Positions 1 through 7,214 are shown, counted from the first letter of the stretch. The stretch is DNA of 14,257 nucleotides from Alphaproteobacteria bacterium (GCA_025935155.1 JAICVV010000020.1:1-14257), one strand, 5' to 3'. The notes: generated from the sequence alone by a model not told the origin. Program-made: numbers and translations.

Positions 1-1
1 A

Positions 2-49
2 GTGCAGACTATGGTGGCCGACCGGCCGGCGGAGCAGACCGCCGCCTGA
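2..49 (+). CDS. Possible C-terminal tail of an upstream gene (partial)
   Basis: An open frame enters from the left edge and ends at TGA 47-49, giving a short tail ending DRPAEQTAA. It has high GC and an alanine-rich end, as many genuine C termini in such genomes have, and it would be convergent with the acetyltransferase gene that ends at 105. Fifteen codons are too few to assign a family, and the frame may be open by chance. The remaining bases up to 104 show no gene. A short GGCGG/CCGCC dyad (28-32 with 39-43) lies within this tail. Confidence 0.25.
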   Translation: MQTMVADRPAEQTAA

Positions 50-104
50 CCATTTCTCGCGCATTGAAAGCCGGATACTATCGCCTTGGTGCTCTCGCTC
101 AACA

Positions 105-914
105 TCACCCGGTGGCAAACATCGCCTCGTGCCGGGCGGCGATCTTGGGCCACAGGCTCGCCGCCTCCCGAACATTGAGATCGAAGTGATCGCGCATCGC
201 GGCCAACAATTCATCGGTGCCATTTAGCAACCGGTCTTCCGTCCCATCGGGCGTGAGGCGGCGCAGCACGCGGCCGCGGAGCATCGCAAATCCTTCCAGC
301 GTATGCCGCTGACAAACGAGATTCTGAACGAACGGGGACATCTCGGAGGTCTGCAAATACGCGCATTTGGAGGCGAGCAGGCTCTCATCGGCGGGCGCAA
401 TGCGGAAGTCGAACGATTTGGCGCCGCCTTGCGGATGATTGTGCAGCCGCCACCAGCCTGTTTCCGGTTCTGAAAGCGCGAAGCCGAAGCGGCCATCGCT
501 GAATTCACCCGGCAGTATCGCAAGCGGTTCGATAGGACCGTCGCCGAAGCCAACATCCGCGAGATACAGGCCTTCGGGCAATTCCACTTTCAGCAGCAGG
601 TGATTACCCATTTGCGCATCGCCCATCACTTCGCGCATCACGCCGCCGGCCATCCGCGTGACGTCGAACCCAAGCTGCTCAAGCGCCCAGCCCAACAGCC
701 CGTTCATTTCGTAGCACCAGCCACCTCGGCCGCGCTCCACGATCTTCTCGTAAATCGGCCCGATCTCCGTTGTCACCGTCTGGCCAAGCTGCACACTCAG
801 ATTTTCAAACGGAATTGCCAGCAGGTGTGCGCGATGCAGCGCCCGCAACCCCTGAAGAGTCGCGGGCGGACGCTCACGGATTCCTATGCGGCGAAGATAT
901 GTGTCTACGTCCAT
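105..914 (-). CDS. nat: Arylamine N-acetyltransferase (NAT)
   Basis: The cytosolic enzyme transfers acetyl from acetyl-CoA to arylamines and hydrazines by a ping-pong mechanism through a cysteine. The 269-residue product matches the family's usual length of about 270-280. The N-terminal signature LRALHRAHLLAIPFENL lies at residues 23-39. The catalytic triad is visible: Cys67 in RGGWCYEMN, His105 in GNHLLLKV and Asp120 in LADVGFGD. The ATG at 914 gives the typical MDxDxYLxRIG start, although the Shine-Dalgarno is weak. It follows pleD on the same strand after 80 bases, so it may be transcribed with divK-pleD or from its own promoter in that gap. The physiological substrate cannot be read from sequence; xenobiotic detoxification or acylation in secondary metabolism are the usual options. 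Family assignment is firm. Confidence 0.95.
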   Translation of the reverse strand: MDVDTYLRRIGIRERPPATLQGLRALHRAHLLAIPFENLSVQLGQTVTTEIGPIYEKIVERGRGGWCYEMNGLLGWALEQLGFDVTRMAGGVMREVMGDAQMGNHLLLKVELPEGLYLADVGFGDGPIEPLAILPGEFSDGRFGFALSEPETGWWRLHNHPQGGAKSFDFRIAPADESLLASKCAYLQTSEMSPFVQNLVCQRHTLEGFAMLRGRVLRRLTPDGTEDRLLNGTDELLAAMRDHFDLNVREAASLWPKIAARHEAMFATG

Positions 915-994
915 GCCCGAATGGTCCGGCGGGTTTCACACGGCGCGGCGAATGCCACGGCAGTCTCTAACCGCCTTGCCACTGCCGGTAAATA

Positions 995-2368
995 TCACGC
1001 GGCCGCGGCGACCACGCGGTTGCGGCCTTCGCGCTTGGCGCGATAGAGAGCCTGATCTGCACGGCGTAGCAGCGCCTCCGCTGTATCTCCGACCGGCTCC
1101 GAACCCGCGATCCCGATACTGATGGTGACATTCAGCTGATGGGGTTCGCGGCTGATGGCGAACGGTGTGGTCTCCACGCTCCGCCGCAGGCGCTCCGCCA
1201 CCACGGACGCAAATTCCACATCGGTATCGGGCATCAGCACCACGAATTCTTCGCCGCCAAAGCGGCAGGCGAGATCGATATTGCGTATGTTGGCCGAGAT
1301 GCGCGTTGCAAAGTCCCGCAACACTTCGTCGCCCATATCGTGCCCGAACCTGTCGTTGATCGACTTGAAATGGTCGATGTCGAGGATGAGAAAGGCGAGC
1401 GGCCGTCCGGATTTTCCGGCATTGCCGATTTCGGCATTCAGATGCCGGCTCATATAGCGGCGATTGTAGAGGCCCGTGAGCTGATCGGTGATCGCCATCT
1501 CCAGGCTGAGCTGCACGTTGTCGCGCAGCCGGTCCGAATAGCGTTTCTTGCGCAGCTGCGTGCGCACGCGCGCCACAAGCTCGTTCTGGTCTACGGGCCT
1601 TGTCAGATAATCGTTCACGCCCATTTCGAGTGCCTGGGTCAGCTTGCGGCGGTCCCCTTCGCCGACCAGCACCAGAATGGGAATGCTGCGGCACTCCGGC
1701 AGCGAACGCAGCTGGGAGCACAATCGCAGTCCATCGAATGCGCGCAGGGCCAGACTTACGATGATAATGTCCGGCGTGGCACCCTTTATGTGCGCCAACG
1801 CTTCTTCGAACGTGCCAACGGACGATGTCTGATTTTGCGATTGCAAGCCAGCGGTAATCCACGCCACCGACTCCGCCCGGTCATCGATGACAAGAATGCG
1901 GCCCGCAAACTCGCCTGCTTCCAGCAAGGTTTGCACGGGATCGATCAGACCCATGCTCTGGCCGGTTTGCTCGCGCAGGCGCAATTCGTCGGTCATGATC
2001 TTCAGCCGGACCAGGCTGCGCACCCGCGCAAGCAGCGCAGCATCGTCGACAGGTTTGGTGAGAAAGTCGTCGGCACCCGCTTCAAGGCCGGCGACACGGT
2101 CCGCCGGCTGGTCCAGCGCGGTTACCATCACCACGGGAAGGTGCGCCGTCTTCGGATTGTGCTTGATACGCCGGCAAACCTCGAACCCATCCATGCCGGG
2201 CATCATCACATCCAACAGCACGATGTCGGGCGCCAGCTCCTCTACTTTCGCAAGCGCTTCCAACCCACTGAAGGCGGAAGCAACTTCGAAATATTCGGCC
2301 GCGAGTTTGGCTTCGAGGAGCTTTACGTTGGAAAGGATGTCATCGACAACAAGAACGCGCGCAGTCAT
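995..2368 (-). CDS. pleD: PleD-type diguanylate cyclase response regulator (REC-REC-GGDEF)
   Basis: It makes cyclic di-GMP from two GTP when its receiver is phosphorylated and so drives polar differentiation in Caulobacter-type bacteria. Domain order over 457 residues: REC1 at about 3-120 with the acidic pair Asp9/Asp10, phospho-acceptor Asp53 in LLDVMMPG and Lys105 in TKP; REC2 at about 157-272, where the acceptor position is Ser205 (DIIIVSLAL), so it is a degenerate adaptor receiver; then GGDEF at about 290-455. The active-site motif is GGEEF at 371-375. An intact inhibitory I-site RNID lies at 362-365, exactly five residues before it, so product feedback inhibition is expected. The ATG at 2368 lies six bases past the divK stop. 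An AAGGTG Shine-Dalgarno overlaps that stop, so the two genes are translated from one message. Confidence 0.97.
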   Translation of the reverse strand: MTARVLVVDDILSNVKLLEAKLAAEYFEVASAFSGLEALAKVEELAPDIVLLDVMMPGMDGFEVCRRIKHNPKTAHLPVVMVTALDQPADRVAGLEAGADDFLTKPVDDAALLARVRSLVRLKIMTDELRLREQTGQSMGLIDPVQTLLEAGEFAGRILVIDDRAESVAWITAGLQSQNQTSSVGTFEEALAHIKGATPDIIIVSLALRAFDGLRLCSQLRSLPECRSIPILVLVGEGDRRKLTQALEMGVNDYLTRPVDQNELVARVRTQLRKKRYSDRLRDNVQLSLEMAITDQLTGLYNRRYMSRHLNAEIGNAGKSGRPLAFLILDIDHFKSINDRFGHDMGDEVLRDFATRISANIRNIDLACRFGGEEFVVLMPDTDVEFASVVAERLRRSVETTPFAISREPHQLNVTISIGIAGSEPVGDTAEALLRRADQALYRAKREGRNRVVAAAA

Positions 2369-2374
2369 GACACC

Positions 2375-2749
2375 TTAGCCGATAAACCGCCTCACGGTAT
2401 CCAGAAAGCCTGTAACCGAGATCGGCTTGGAAATATAGGCTTCGCAGCCGCCCTGGCGAATCACTTCCTCGTCGCCTTTCATGGCGAAAGCCGTGACCGC
2501 CACGACCGGAATGGCTTTCAGCGAATCGTCTTCCTTGAGCCACTTGGTGACTTCGAGGCCGGAAACCTCCGGCAGCTGGATATCCATCAGGATGAGGTCC
2601 GGGTGGTGTTCGCGTGCGATATCAAGAGCTTCCATGCCGTCCTTGGTTTGCAGGATATTGTAGCCGTGGGCATCCAGGAGATCGTGGAAGAGCTTCATAT
2701 TCAGCTCATTGTCTTCCACGATGAGCACCGTCTTGGTCCGCATGTCCAT
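2375..2749 (-). CDS. divK: Single-domain response regulator DivK
   Basis: DivK is a lone receiver domain that relays phosphorylation from the DivJ/PleC kinases to DivL-CckA, controlling CtrA activity and asymmetric division. The 124 residues form one REC domain: acidic pocket Glu12/Asp13 in [18 protein letters not shown], phospho-acceptor Asp56 in [19 protein letters not shown], switch Thr86 in [14 protein letters not shown], and Lys108 in AYISKPIS. The VTKWLKEDD and [12 protein letters not shown] segments are closely like the Caulobacter protein as I remember it. Two in-frame ATGs exist, at 2749 and 2743. GGAGAG ends six bases before 2749, which favours that start. It is first in a divK-pleD operon. 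The 235-base gap upstream carries an inverted repeat that may be its control region. Confidence 0.97.
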   Translation of the reverse strand: MDMRTKTVLIVEDNELNMKLFHDLLDAHGYNILQTKDGMEALDIAREHHPDLILMDIQLPEVSGLEVTKWLKEDDSLKAIPVVAVTAFAMKGDEEVIRQGGCEAYISKPISVTGFLDTVRRFIG

Positions 2750-2835
2750 CTATTGCTCTCCAGCCAAGAGACATGCCTGCACGCACTTCGGCAGGCCCCC
2801 CGTGTCCTTACAAATTGCCCCAATGCGGAACACCG

Positions 2836-2856
2836 TTTGGCAACTATTACGCCAAA
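2836..2856. promoter_or_regulatory. Inverted repeat TTTGGC-N9-GCCAAA upstream of divK
   Basis: A perfect 6-bp dyad with a 9-base spacer, centred about 97 bases before the divK ATG. It could be an operator for a dimeric regulator. Read on the minus strand, it also presents GG-N10-GC with a good -12 element (GTTGCC) and a partial -24 element (TGGCGT), so it could be a weak sigma-54-type promoter firing towards divK. On the plus strand the -12 element is poor. The palindrome itself produces the GG/GC spacing on both strands, so the promoter reading is uncertain. Confidence 0.35.
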
Positions 2857-2973
2857 TGTCTTAACGGTCTCTTGACATTAAACTTTTGTAGACCTGCCCA
2901 GGAAAGACGGCGATGCCTTTAGCGGGATTGGCTCCTCTGCTATTGATTCGGACGGGGCTAATTCACCGAATAC

Positions 2974-2980
2974 AGGGGAG
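2974..2980 (+). promoter_or_regulatory. Shine-Dalgarno deciding the start of the secreted protein
   Basis: AGGGGAG lies four bases before the ATG at 2985. The frame is open back to an ATG at 2913, but that start lacks a comparable site and would bury the signal peptide behind 24 extra residues, so 2985 is preferred. Confidence 0.7.
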
Positions 2981-2984
2981 AACC

Positions 2985-4088
2985 ATGAAAACGGCACTTT
3001 CAGTAAGTCTGTTGGCTGGCTCGGCAATGTTATGCTGCGGAAGCGCGGCCGGAGCGCAAACCGCCGCACAATCTGCGCGGCCCATGTTCACGACCATTCC
3101 GCACAACGCTCCGGGACATCGCGCGCCCGCACGCGCAGCTTCACAACTGACGCAGTGGAATGGCAGCTTTACCGATCTTACCGGGCACAATATTTCCTAT
3201 ACGATGGCGGGCACCAATCCATCGTCGAACAATGCACCCACAACCATTCCTGTCGTCGTCGTGCCGATCAAGATGGTGTACGGCTCCAGGAATGGCAACA
3301 TGACGTTCGACCCGAATGCGCACACGGTTGCCAACGGCAAGACGGTCACCGCAAACACGATTGCGTCGCCGCTGTTCCAAACAGGGGTCGATTTCAAGGC
3401 CGGAAGCGTCGATCTCGGCAACACGCAATATGTTGATGCCTACCAGCGCGGCAACTTCTGGTCGTCCGTGCAGACAAACACGAATTACCACGTGCTGCTG
3501 GGCAGCCCGACCGTTCTCGCGGAGCAGACCATCAGCGTCAGCCGCACTCAGGGCAAGGTAATCACCAACCCGTTTGGGCGTTCCAAAGTGGGCACGATGG
3601 GTATCAATGCATTCGATGCAAAACTGCAGACCATCATGAACAATAATGCAGGCACCATCACGCCGGGCGTGCTGCCCCTTTTCGTCACCTACAACATCTT
3701 CCTCACGCAGGGCGGTTGCTGTATCGGGGGCTACCATAGCGCTAACGGCGCGCAGCCCTCGGGACAGACCTACTCTTACGCAACCTATGTGGACGAGGCG
3801 GGATCTTTCTCCCAGGACGTTTCAGCTTTCTCCCACGAAATCGGAGAATGGATGGACGATCCGTTCGTGGACAATAACGTGAATTGCACGGATAACAGCA
3901 TCATGGAGAACGGCGATCCGCTGGAAAACAACGCCAATTACGGCGATTACGCCTATACGCTGAACGGGTCCACCTACAATCTGCAGGACCTTGTGTTCAT
4001 CGGCTATTTTGGCGCGCCGCCGAGCACGTCGGTGAACAGCTGGCTCGATCTGCACAATGCGAAGAGCACGGTGTGCCCGGGCCAATAA
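2985..4088 (+). CDS. Secreted protein with HExxE motif, function unknown
   Basis: The 367-residue product begins with a clear Sec signal peptide: MKT, a hydrophobic stretch of about 17 residues, and a probable cleavage after AGA near residue 24. The mature part is rich in Asn, Thr, Ser and Gly, as in extracellular proteins. Near the C terminus is SHEIGEWMDDPF, with His284, Glu285 and Glu288 forming HExxE rather than the HExxH of classical zinc proteases. A similar histidine-glutamate block followed by a D/N-P occurs in EXORDIUM/phosphate-induced proteins and in secreted proteins of soil bacteria, as I recall them. Cysteines occur in pairs (GGCCIGGY near 244; NCTDN; final VCPGQ), suggesting disulfides. 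It is monocistronic: a divergent promoter region lies upstream and a strong terminator follows. Export is well supported; peptidase activity is only a possibility. Confidence 0.8.
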   Translation: MKTALSVSLLAGSAMLCCGSAAGAQTAAQSARPMFTTIPHNAPGHRAPARAASQLTQWNGSFTDLTGHNISYTMAGTNPSSNNAPTTIPVVVVPIKMVYGSRNGNMTFDPNAHTVANGKTVTANTIASPLFQTGVDFKAGSVDLGNTQYVDAYQRGNFWSSVQTNTNYHVLLGSPTVLAEQTISVSRTQGKVITNPFGRSKVGTMGINAFDAKLQTIMNNNAGTITPGVLPLFVTYNIFLTQGGCCIGGYHSANGAQPSGQTYSYATYVDEAGSFSQDVSAFSHEIGEWMDDPFVDNNVNCTDNSIMENGDPLENNANYGDYAYTLNGSTYNLQDLVFIGYFGAPPSTSVNSWLDLHNAKSTVCPGQ

Positions 4089-4109
4089 TCTCTTGCTCCT
4101 GAAACTTTG

Positions 4110-4142
4110 GAAGGGCTCCGGCAACGGGGCCCTTCTGCTTTT
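4110..4142 (+). terminator. Rho-independent terminator after the secreted-protein gene
   Basis: A 10-bp stem (4110-4119 pairing with 4126-4135, one G-U pair) encloses the six-base loop GGCAAC and is followed by TGCTTTT. It starts 21 bases after the TAA at 4086-4088. It separates the secreted-protein gene from the mak-dinB unit, which therefore needs its own promoter within about 60 bases. Confidence 0.85.
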
Positions 4143-4197
4143 CTGAACCGCCGCGCGATGGTTGAATACGGGCGGAATCGCGACTGAACAGCGGTGC

Positions 4198-5121
4198 ATG
4201 CGTTTCGGCATCGATCTTGGCGGTACAAAGATAGAAATCCTCGCGCTGGCGCCGGATGGCTCCGAAGTATTGCGCGAACGCGTGCCGACCCCGCACCGCT
4301 CTTACGTGGCGGTCGTGGAAGCAATTCGCGATCTTGTACTCAATGCCGAAGCGAAACTGGGCAGACGCGGGACCGTGGGCCTGGCCATTCCCGGCATCGT
4401 CAGCCCAAAAACGGAGTTGGTGAAAAACGCCAACTCCACGGTGCTGATTGGCCATCCGCTCGATAAGGATGTTGCCGCCGCGCTGAACCGGCATGTGCGC
4501 GCGGCCAATGACGCCAACTGCTTTGCCCTGTCCGAGGCAACGGACGGGGCCGCGGCCGGCTGTGAAATCGTGTTCGGGATCATTGCCGGTACCGGCGTGG
4601 GCGGTGGTATCTGCGTGAACGGCCGGGTGTTGACAGGTGCACATGCCATCGCGGGCGAGTGGGGCCACAATCCCCTCCCCGCGCCCTCGGGGGACGAAAC
4701 TCCCGGACCGGCGTGCTACTGTGGAAAACGTGGCTGTATCGAAAGCTGGTGCAGCGGGCCGGCACTGTCGGCGCAGTTCGAGGCAATAACCGGGCGCAAA
4801 CTGCGGCCAACGGAAATTGCCGCCGCGGCGCAAGCGGGCGACCCTGCCGCCGGAGCCGCCATGGACATCTATCTCGATCGCTTCGCCCGCGCGATTGCAA
4901 CGCTGGTGAACGTGCTCGACCCGCACGCCATCGTTATGGGCGGCGGACTGTCCAGCATCGACGCCTTCTACACAGACCTGCCGGAACGCGTGGAGTGCTA
5001 TGGTTTCAATCCCGAAGGCGAGACCGCGATCGTGAAGAACCGCCATGGCGATTCCAGCGGCGTGCGGGGCGCCGCATGGTTGTGGCGGCCGGAAGAAGTC
5101 GAAGACGGTCTACCGCAGTGA
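4198..5121 (+). CDS. mak: ROK-family fructokinase (Mak type)
   Basis: A cytosolic sugar kinase that phosphorylates free fructose to fructose-6-phosphate with ATP; mannose or glucosamine are possible side substrates. The 307 residues carry the ATP phosphate-binding loop GIDLGGTK (4-11), catalytic Asp105 in AANDANCFALSEA, the glycine loop GTGVGGGI (131-138), and the ROK zinc site of His157 in GEWGHNPLP plus Cys173, Cys175 and Cys180 in CYCGKRGCIE. The C-terminal HGDSSGVRGAAWLW matches E. coli Mak as I remember it, so Mak is a better name than NagK or glucokinase. The ATG at 4198 gives the standard MRxGIDLGGTK opening. The frame extends to a TTG at 4162, which would add 12 unlikely residues. No strong Shine-Dalgarno is visible. 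Its stop codon overlaps the dinB start. Confidence 0.92.
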   Translation: MRFGIDLGGTKIEILALAPDGSEVLRERVPTPHRSYVAVVEAIRDLVLNAEAKLGRRGTVGLAIPGIVSPKTELVKNANSTVLIGHPLDKDVAAALNRHVRAANDANCFALSEATDGAAAGCEIVFGIIAGTGVGGGICVNGRVLTGAHAIAGEWGHNPLPAPSGDETPGPACYCGKRGCIESWCSGPALSAQFEAITGRKLRPTEIAAAAQAGDPAAGAAMDIYLDRFARAIATLVNVLDPHAIVMGGGLSSIDAFYTDLPERVECYGFNPEGETAIVKNRHGDSSGVRGAAWLWRPEEVEDGLPQ

Positions 5122-6380
5122 CGGCGCTCTGCCGCGATTGTCTTGCCGGTGCTGCCGATGGCAGCGCGCGATGCAAAAGGTGTGGCGGGCACCGCATCCT
5201 TTCGCATCCCGAACTCGATACTCTGTCCATCGCCCATCTCGATTGCGACGCCTTTTATGCAGCCGTGGAGAAGCGCGACGACCCAAGCCTTGCCGGCAAA
5301 CCCGTCATCATTGGCGGCGGCAAGCGCGGCGTGGTGCTGACCGCCTGCTATGTCGCGCGGACCTACGGCGTGCGCTCGGCCATGCCGATGTTTGAGGCGC
5401 TGCAGCTCTGCCCCAACCCGGCAATCGTTAAACCGCGCATGGCCAAATATGTGGAGGTGGCGCGCGCGGTACGCGCGCGGATGCGCGAACTCACGCCCCT
5501 GGTTGAGCCCCTTTCGCTCGATGAAGCCTACCTTGACCTTTCCGGCACCGAGCGGCTGCATGGTGCGATACCGGCAAAGACTCTTGCAGCATTGGTTCTA
5601 GACATCGAGCGCGAGATCGGAATCACCATTTCGATTGGGCTCAGCTTCAACAAATTCCTCGCCAAGCTCGCCTCCGATCTCGACAAACCCCGCGGCTTTG
5701 CCGTGATCGGGCGCGCCGAAGCGAGAACGTTTCTGCGTGACAGACCAGTCTCGTTCATTCGCGGCGCGGGTGCAGCATTGCAGGCGCGGCTGGCGAGAGA
5801 TGGCATCACGCAGATCCGGCAGTTGCAGGACGCCAACCCGCGGGAACTTGGCAGGCGCTACGGCAGCACCGGCCTGTGGCTGCACAAGCTGGCAAATGCG
5901 GAGGATACGCGCAAAGTCGATCCATCCGGCGACATGAAAAGCATTTCGTCAGAGACGACTTTCGAGACCAACCTGAAGGATTATCGCGAACTGGAACGCG
6001 TTCTGTGGCGCCAATGCGAGCGGGTGAGCGCCCGTGCCAAGGCGGCGGGGCTGGGCGGGCGCACCGTCGTTCTCAAACTGAAGACCGCTTCGTTCCGCAC
6101 GCGAACCCGCAGCGATTCTCTGGAGGCGCCGACGCAACTTGCGGATCGCATGTTCCGCGTGGCGCGCGAAGCCTTGCGGCGCGAGGCGGACGGCACGTCG
6201 TTCCGGCTGTTGGGTGTGGGGTTGCACAACATCGGCCCGGAAACGCAGTGCGATCCCGCCGATCTGGTCGACCGCGGCGCGGCGAAGCGCGCTTCCGCCG
6301 AACGCGCTATGGCCAAGGTGTGCGCGCGATTTGGGGAGGGTGCTGTCGAAAAAGGACGTGGCCGGCGCTTTGTCAGCTAA
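5118..6380 (+). CDS. dinB: DNA polymerase IV (Y-family) with N-terminal zinc finger
   Basis: An error-prone translesion polymerase. The frame stays open far upstream inside mak, but the likely start is GTG 5118, where GTGA overlaps the mak stop. This gives 420 residues. Residues 5-22 hold CRDC and CKRC, a four-cysteine zinc-finger-like module that is absent from E. coli DinB but present, as I recall, in many alphaproteobacterial DinB proteins. The polymerase follows: HLDCDAFYAAVE with Asp42 for metal binding, SLDEAYLDLSG with catalytic Asp135-Glu136, GLSFNKFLAKLASDLDKPRG in the palm, helix-hairpin-helix near 215-260, and the little-finger domain to the end. The C terminus (GRGRRFVS) lacks an obvious QLxLF clamp-binding motif, so the clamp site may be internal. 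The GTGA overlap makes expression likely to be coupled to mak. No LexA box is evident upstream. Confidence 0.93.
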   Translation: MTALCRDCLAGAADGSARCKRCGGHRILSHPELDTLSIAHLDCDAFYAAVEKRDDPSLAGKPVIIGGGKRGVVLTACYVARTYGVRSAMPMFEALQLCPNPAIVKPRMAKYVEVARAVRARMRELTPLVEPLSLDEAYLDLSGTERLHGAIPAKTLAALVLDIEREIGITISIGLSFNKFLAKLASDLDKPRGFAVIGRAEARTFLRDRPVSFIRGAGAALQARLARDGITQIRQLQDANPRELGRRYGSTGLWLHKLANAEDTRKVDPSGDMKSISSETTFETNLKDYRELERVLWRQCERVSARAKAAGLGGRTVVLKLKTASFRTRTRSDSLEAPTQLADRMFRVAREALRREADGTSFRLLGVGLHNIGPETQCDPADLVDRGAAKRASAERAMAKVCARFGEGAVEKGRGRRFVS

Positions 6381-6390
6381 CCGGCCACGT
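6356..6390. terminator. Inverted repeat spanning the dinB stop, between convergent genes
   Basis: A perfect 10-bp inverted repeat ACGTGGCCGG / CCGGCCACGT (6356-6365 and 6381-6390) encloses 15 bases that include the dinB TAA. It lies 23 bases before the end of the convergent PEP-CTERM gene. Position and stem strength suit a bidirectional terminator. The T-tract on either side is poor (TCGTTC to the right), so it may act as a 3'-end stabiliser or need Rho. Confidence 0.55.
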
Positions 6391-6413
6391 TCGTTCAAAT
6401 CAGAAGAAGATGC

Positions 6414-7097
6414 CTAGCCGGCTTTCTTCTGCTTGCGGCGCCGCAGGAAACCCGCCGCGAGGAGACCGCTGCCAAGCAGTACAAGGCTCTCGGGCTCGGG
6501 AACTGCGATTTGACCCAGGTGCGCAACCGCGTCGCCCGTCACAATACACTGATCGTCGCGGTCAAGGCCAATGCAGAGATCGGACGCCAGGTTGAACCCG
6601 CTTGTGTTTTGTATGAAGGCGGACAAGAGCGTGTTGTCGATTGTGAATGTCAGGGAATTCACATGCGGCGGGCTCCCGCCGTTACCGCAGCCAGTACAAA
6701 TAAACCCATAATTCCAGAAGCCCGAACCGTCGCAAGTGTGCCCGCCACCACAGGGGTTGGAATCGAAGGTGAAGTTCCCAATGCTGGTGCCGGTGAGATG
6801 CACCTGGCTCGCGATATTCGGATCGCCCGAAAAATCCCACAACAGAGATTCGCCGGCCCCGGTCTGCGCAAAAAAGACATTCGAGTTCAACGAAACGTTG
6901 ACCGAAATGCTGGTGCCGACCTGGGTGAGGGTAACCGTTCCCCAAGGACCCGGAGGTGGAGTACCGGTCCCGACAAATTGGTCCAGATTAAACACGCAGG
7001 ACGACGGATCGCTGCAAATGATCTGATCGGCGGAAGCCGACGTCACGAAACCGGCCGCGAGCAATCCCGCGCCAACAAAAGCCCCAAACCACTTCAT
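6414..7097 (-). CDS. PEP-CTERM sorting domain protein
   Basis: A secreted protein processed by an exosortase. The 227 residues start with a signal peptide (MKWF, a hydrophobic run to about 18, then SASA/DQ) and end with the tripartite PEP-CTERM tail at about 199-227: VPEP, the hydrophobic segment LVLLGSGLLAAGFL, then the basic RRRKQKK. The central region is a low-charge beta-type domain rich in Gly, Thr, Asn and Ser with several cysteines (CSDPSSC, CGGGHTCDG, ICTGCGNG), which may form disulfides. Such proteins are usually sent to the surface or matrix together with exopolysaccharide. No exosortase gene lies in this window. The ATG at 7097 is chosen because a GGGG Shine-Dalgarno lies at 7107-7110 and a sigma-54-like promoter at 7131-7147 would exclude the upstream in-frame ATG at 7151. 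Confidence 0.9.
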   Translation of the reverse strand: MKWFGAFVGAGLLAAGFVTSASADQIICSDPSSCVFNLDQFVGTGTPPPGPWGTVTLTQVGTSISVNVSLNSNVFFAQTGAGESLLWDFSGDPNIASQVHLTGTSIGNFTFDSNPCGGGHTCDGSGFWNYGFICTGCGNGGSPPHVNSLTFTIDNTLLSAFIQNTSGFNLASDLCIGLDRDDQCIVTGDAVAHLGQIAVPEPESLVLLGSGLLAAGFLRRRKQKKAG

Positions 7098-7130
7098 AGC
7101 CGTAGCCCCAAAGAATGCGTAGGAAACCGT

Positions 7131-7147
7131 AAGCAAGAACAATGCCA
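7131..7147 (-). promoter_or_regulatory. Sigma-54 (RpoN) promoter of the PEP-CTERM gene
   Basis: On the minus strand TGGCATTGTTCTTGCTT matches the -24/-12 consensus TGGCAC-N5-TTGC with the required GG-N10-GC spacing; only the last bases of the -24 element differ. Transcription would begin near 7121, giving a leader of about 24 bases that contains the GGGG ribosome site before the ATG at 7097. PEP-CTERM systems often carry the PrsK/PrsR two-component pair, whose regulator is of the sigma-54-activating type, so the promoter class fits the gene. Confidence 0.75.
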
Positions 7148-7214
7148 GCATGTGATTCCAATGACTTAGCTGCGGAGTGCTGCCAATTTGTAAGACCTGG
7201 CGACGGCCATCCAG

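Larger units (their letters stand above)
2750..2984. promoter_or_regulatory. Divergent intergenic control region between divK and a secreted-protein gene
   Basis: This 235-base gap holds no convincing ORF and must contain promoters for divK (leftward) and the secreted protein (rightward). Visible elements are a perfect TTTGGC-N9-GCCAAA dyad at 2836-2856, a GCCTGC/GCAGGC hairpin at 2775-2796 that would lie in the divK leader, and TTGACA at 2872-2877. The TTGACA could be a -35 box for the rightward gene, but no good -10 lies 16-18 bases further on. Two TTAA tetramers at 2861-2864 and 2878-2881 are 13 bases apart, which does not fit the CtrA site TTAA-N7-TTAA. Confidence 0.6.

Noticed and set aside
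958-987. CGGCAGT/ACTGCCG inverted repeat between nat and pleD as a terminator
   Set aside because: The 7-bp stem has a 16-base loop and no T-tract on either strand; too weak to call.
1139-2875. 578-codon open frame on the plus strand opposite pleD and divK
   Set aside because: It lies antisense to two firmly identified genes. Its translation is rich in His, Arg and Gln with no domain, as expected from the complementary strand of GC-rich coding DNA.
2861-2881. Possible CtrA site (two TTAA boxes)
   Set aside because: The boxes are separated by 13 bases instead of 7 and the flanks do not match the consensus.
3997-5046. 349-codon minus-strand frame opposite mak
   Set aside because: Antisense to a fully conserved ROK kinase; His/Arg/Gly-rich with no recognisable motif.
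4659-5117. Upstream extension of the dinB frame inside mak
   Set aside because: The sequence is arginine-rich and unlike any polymerase domain, and it overlaps the well-conserved C-terminal half of the fructokinase.
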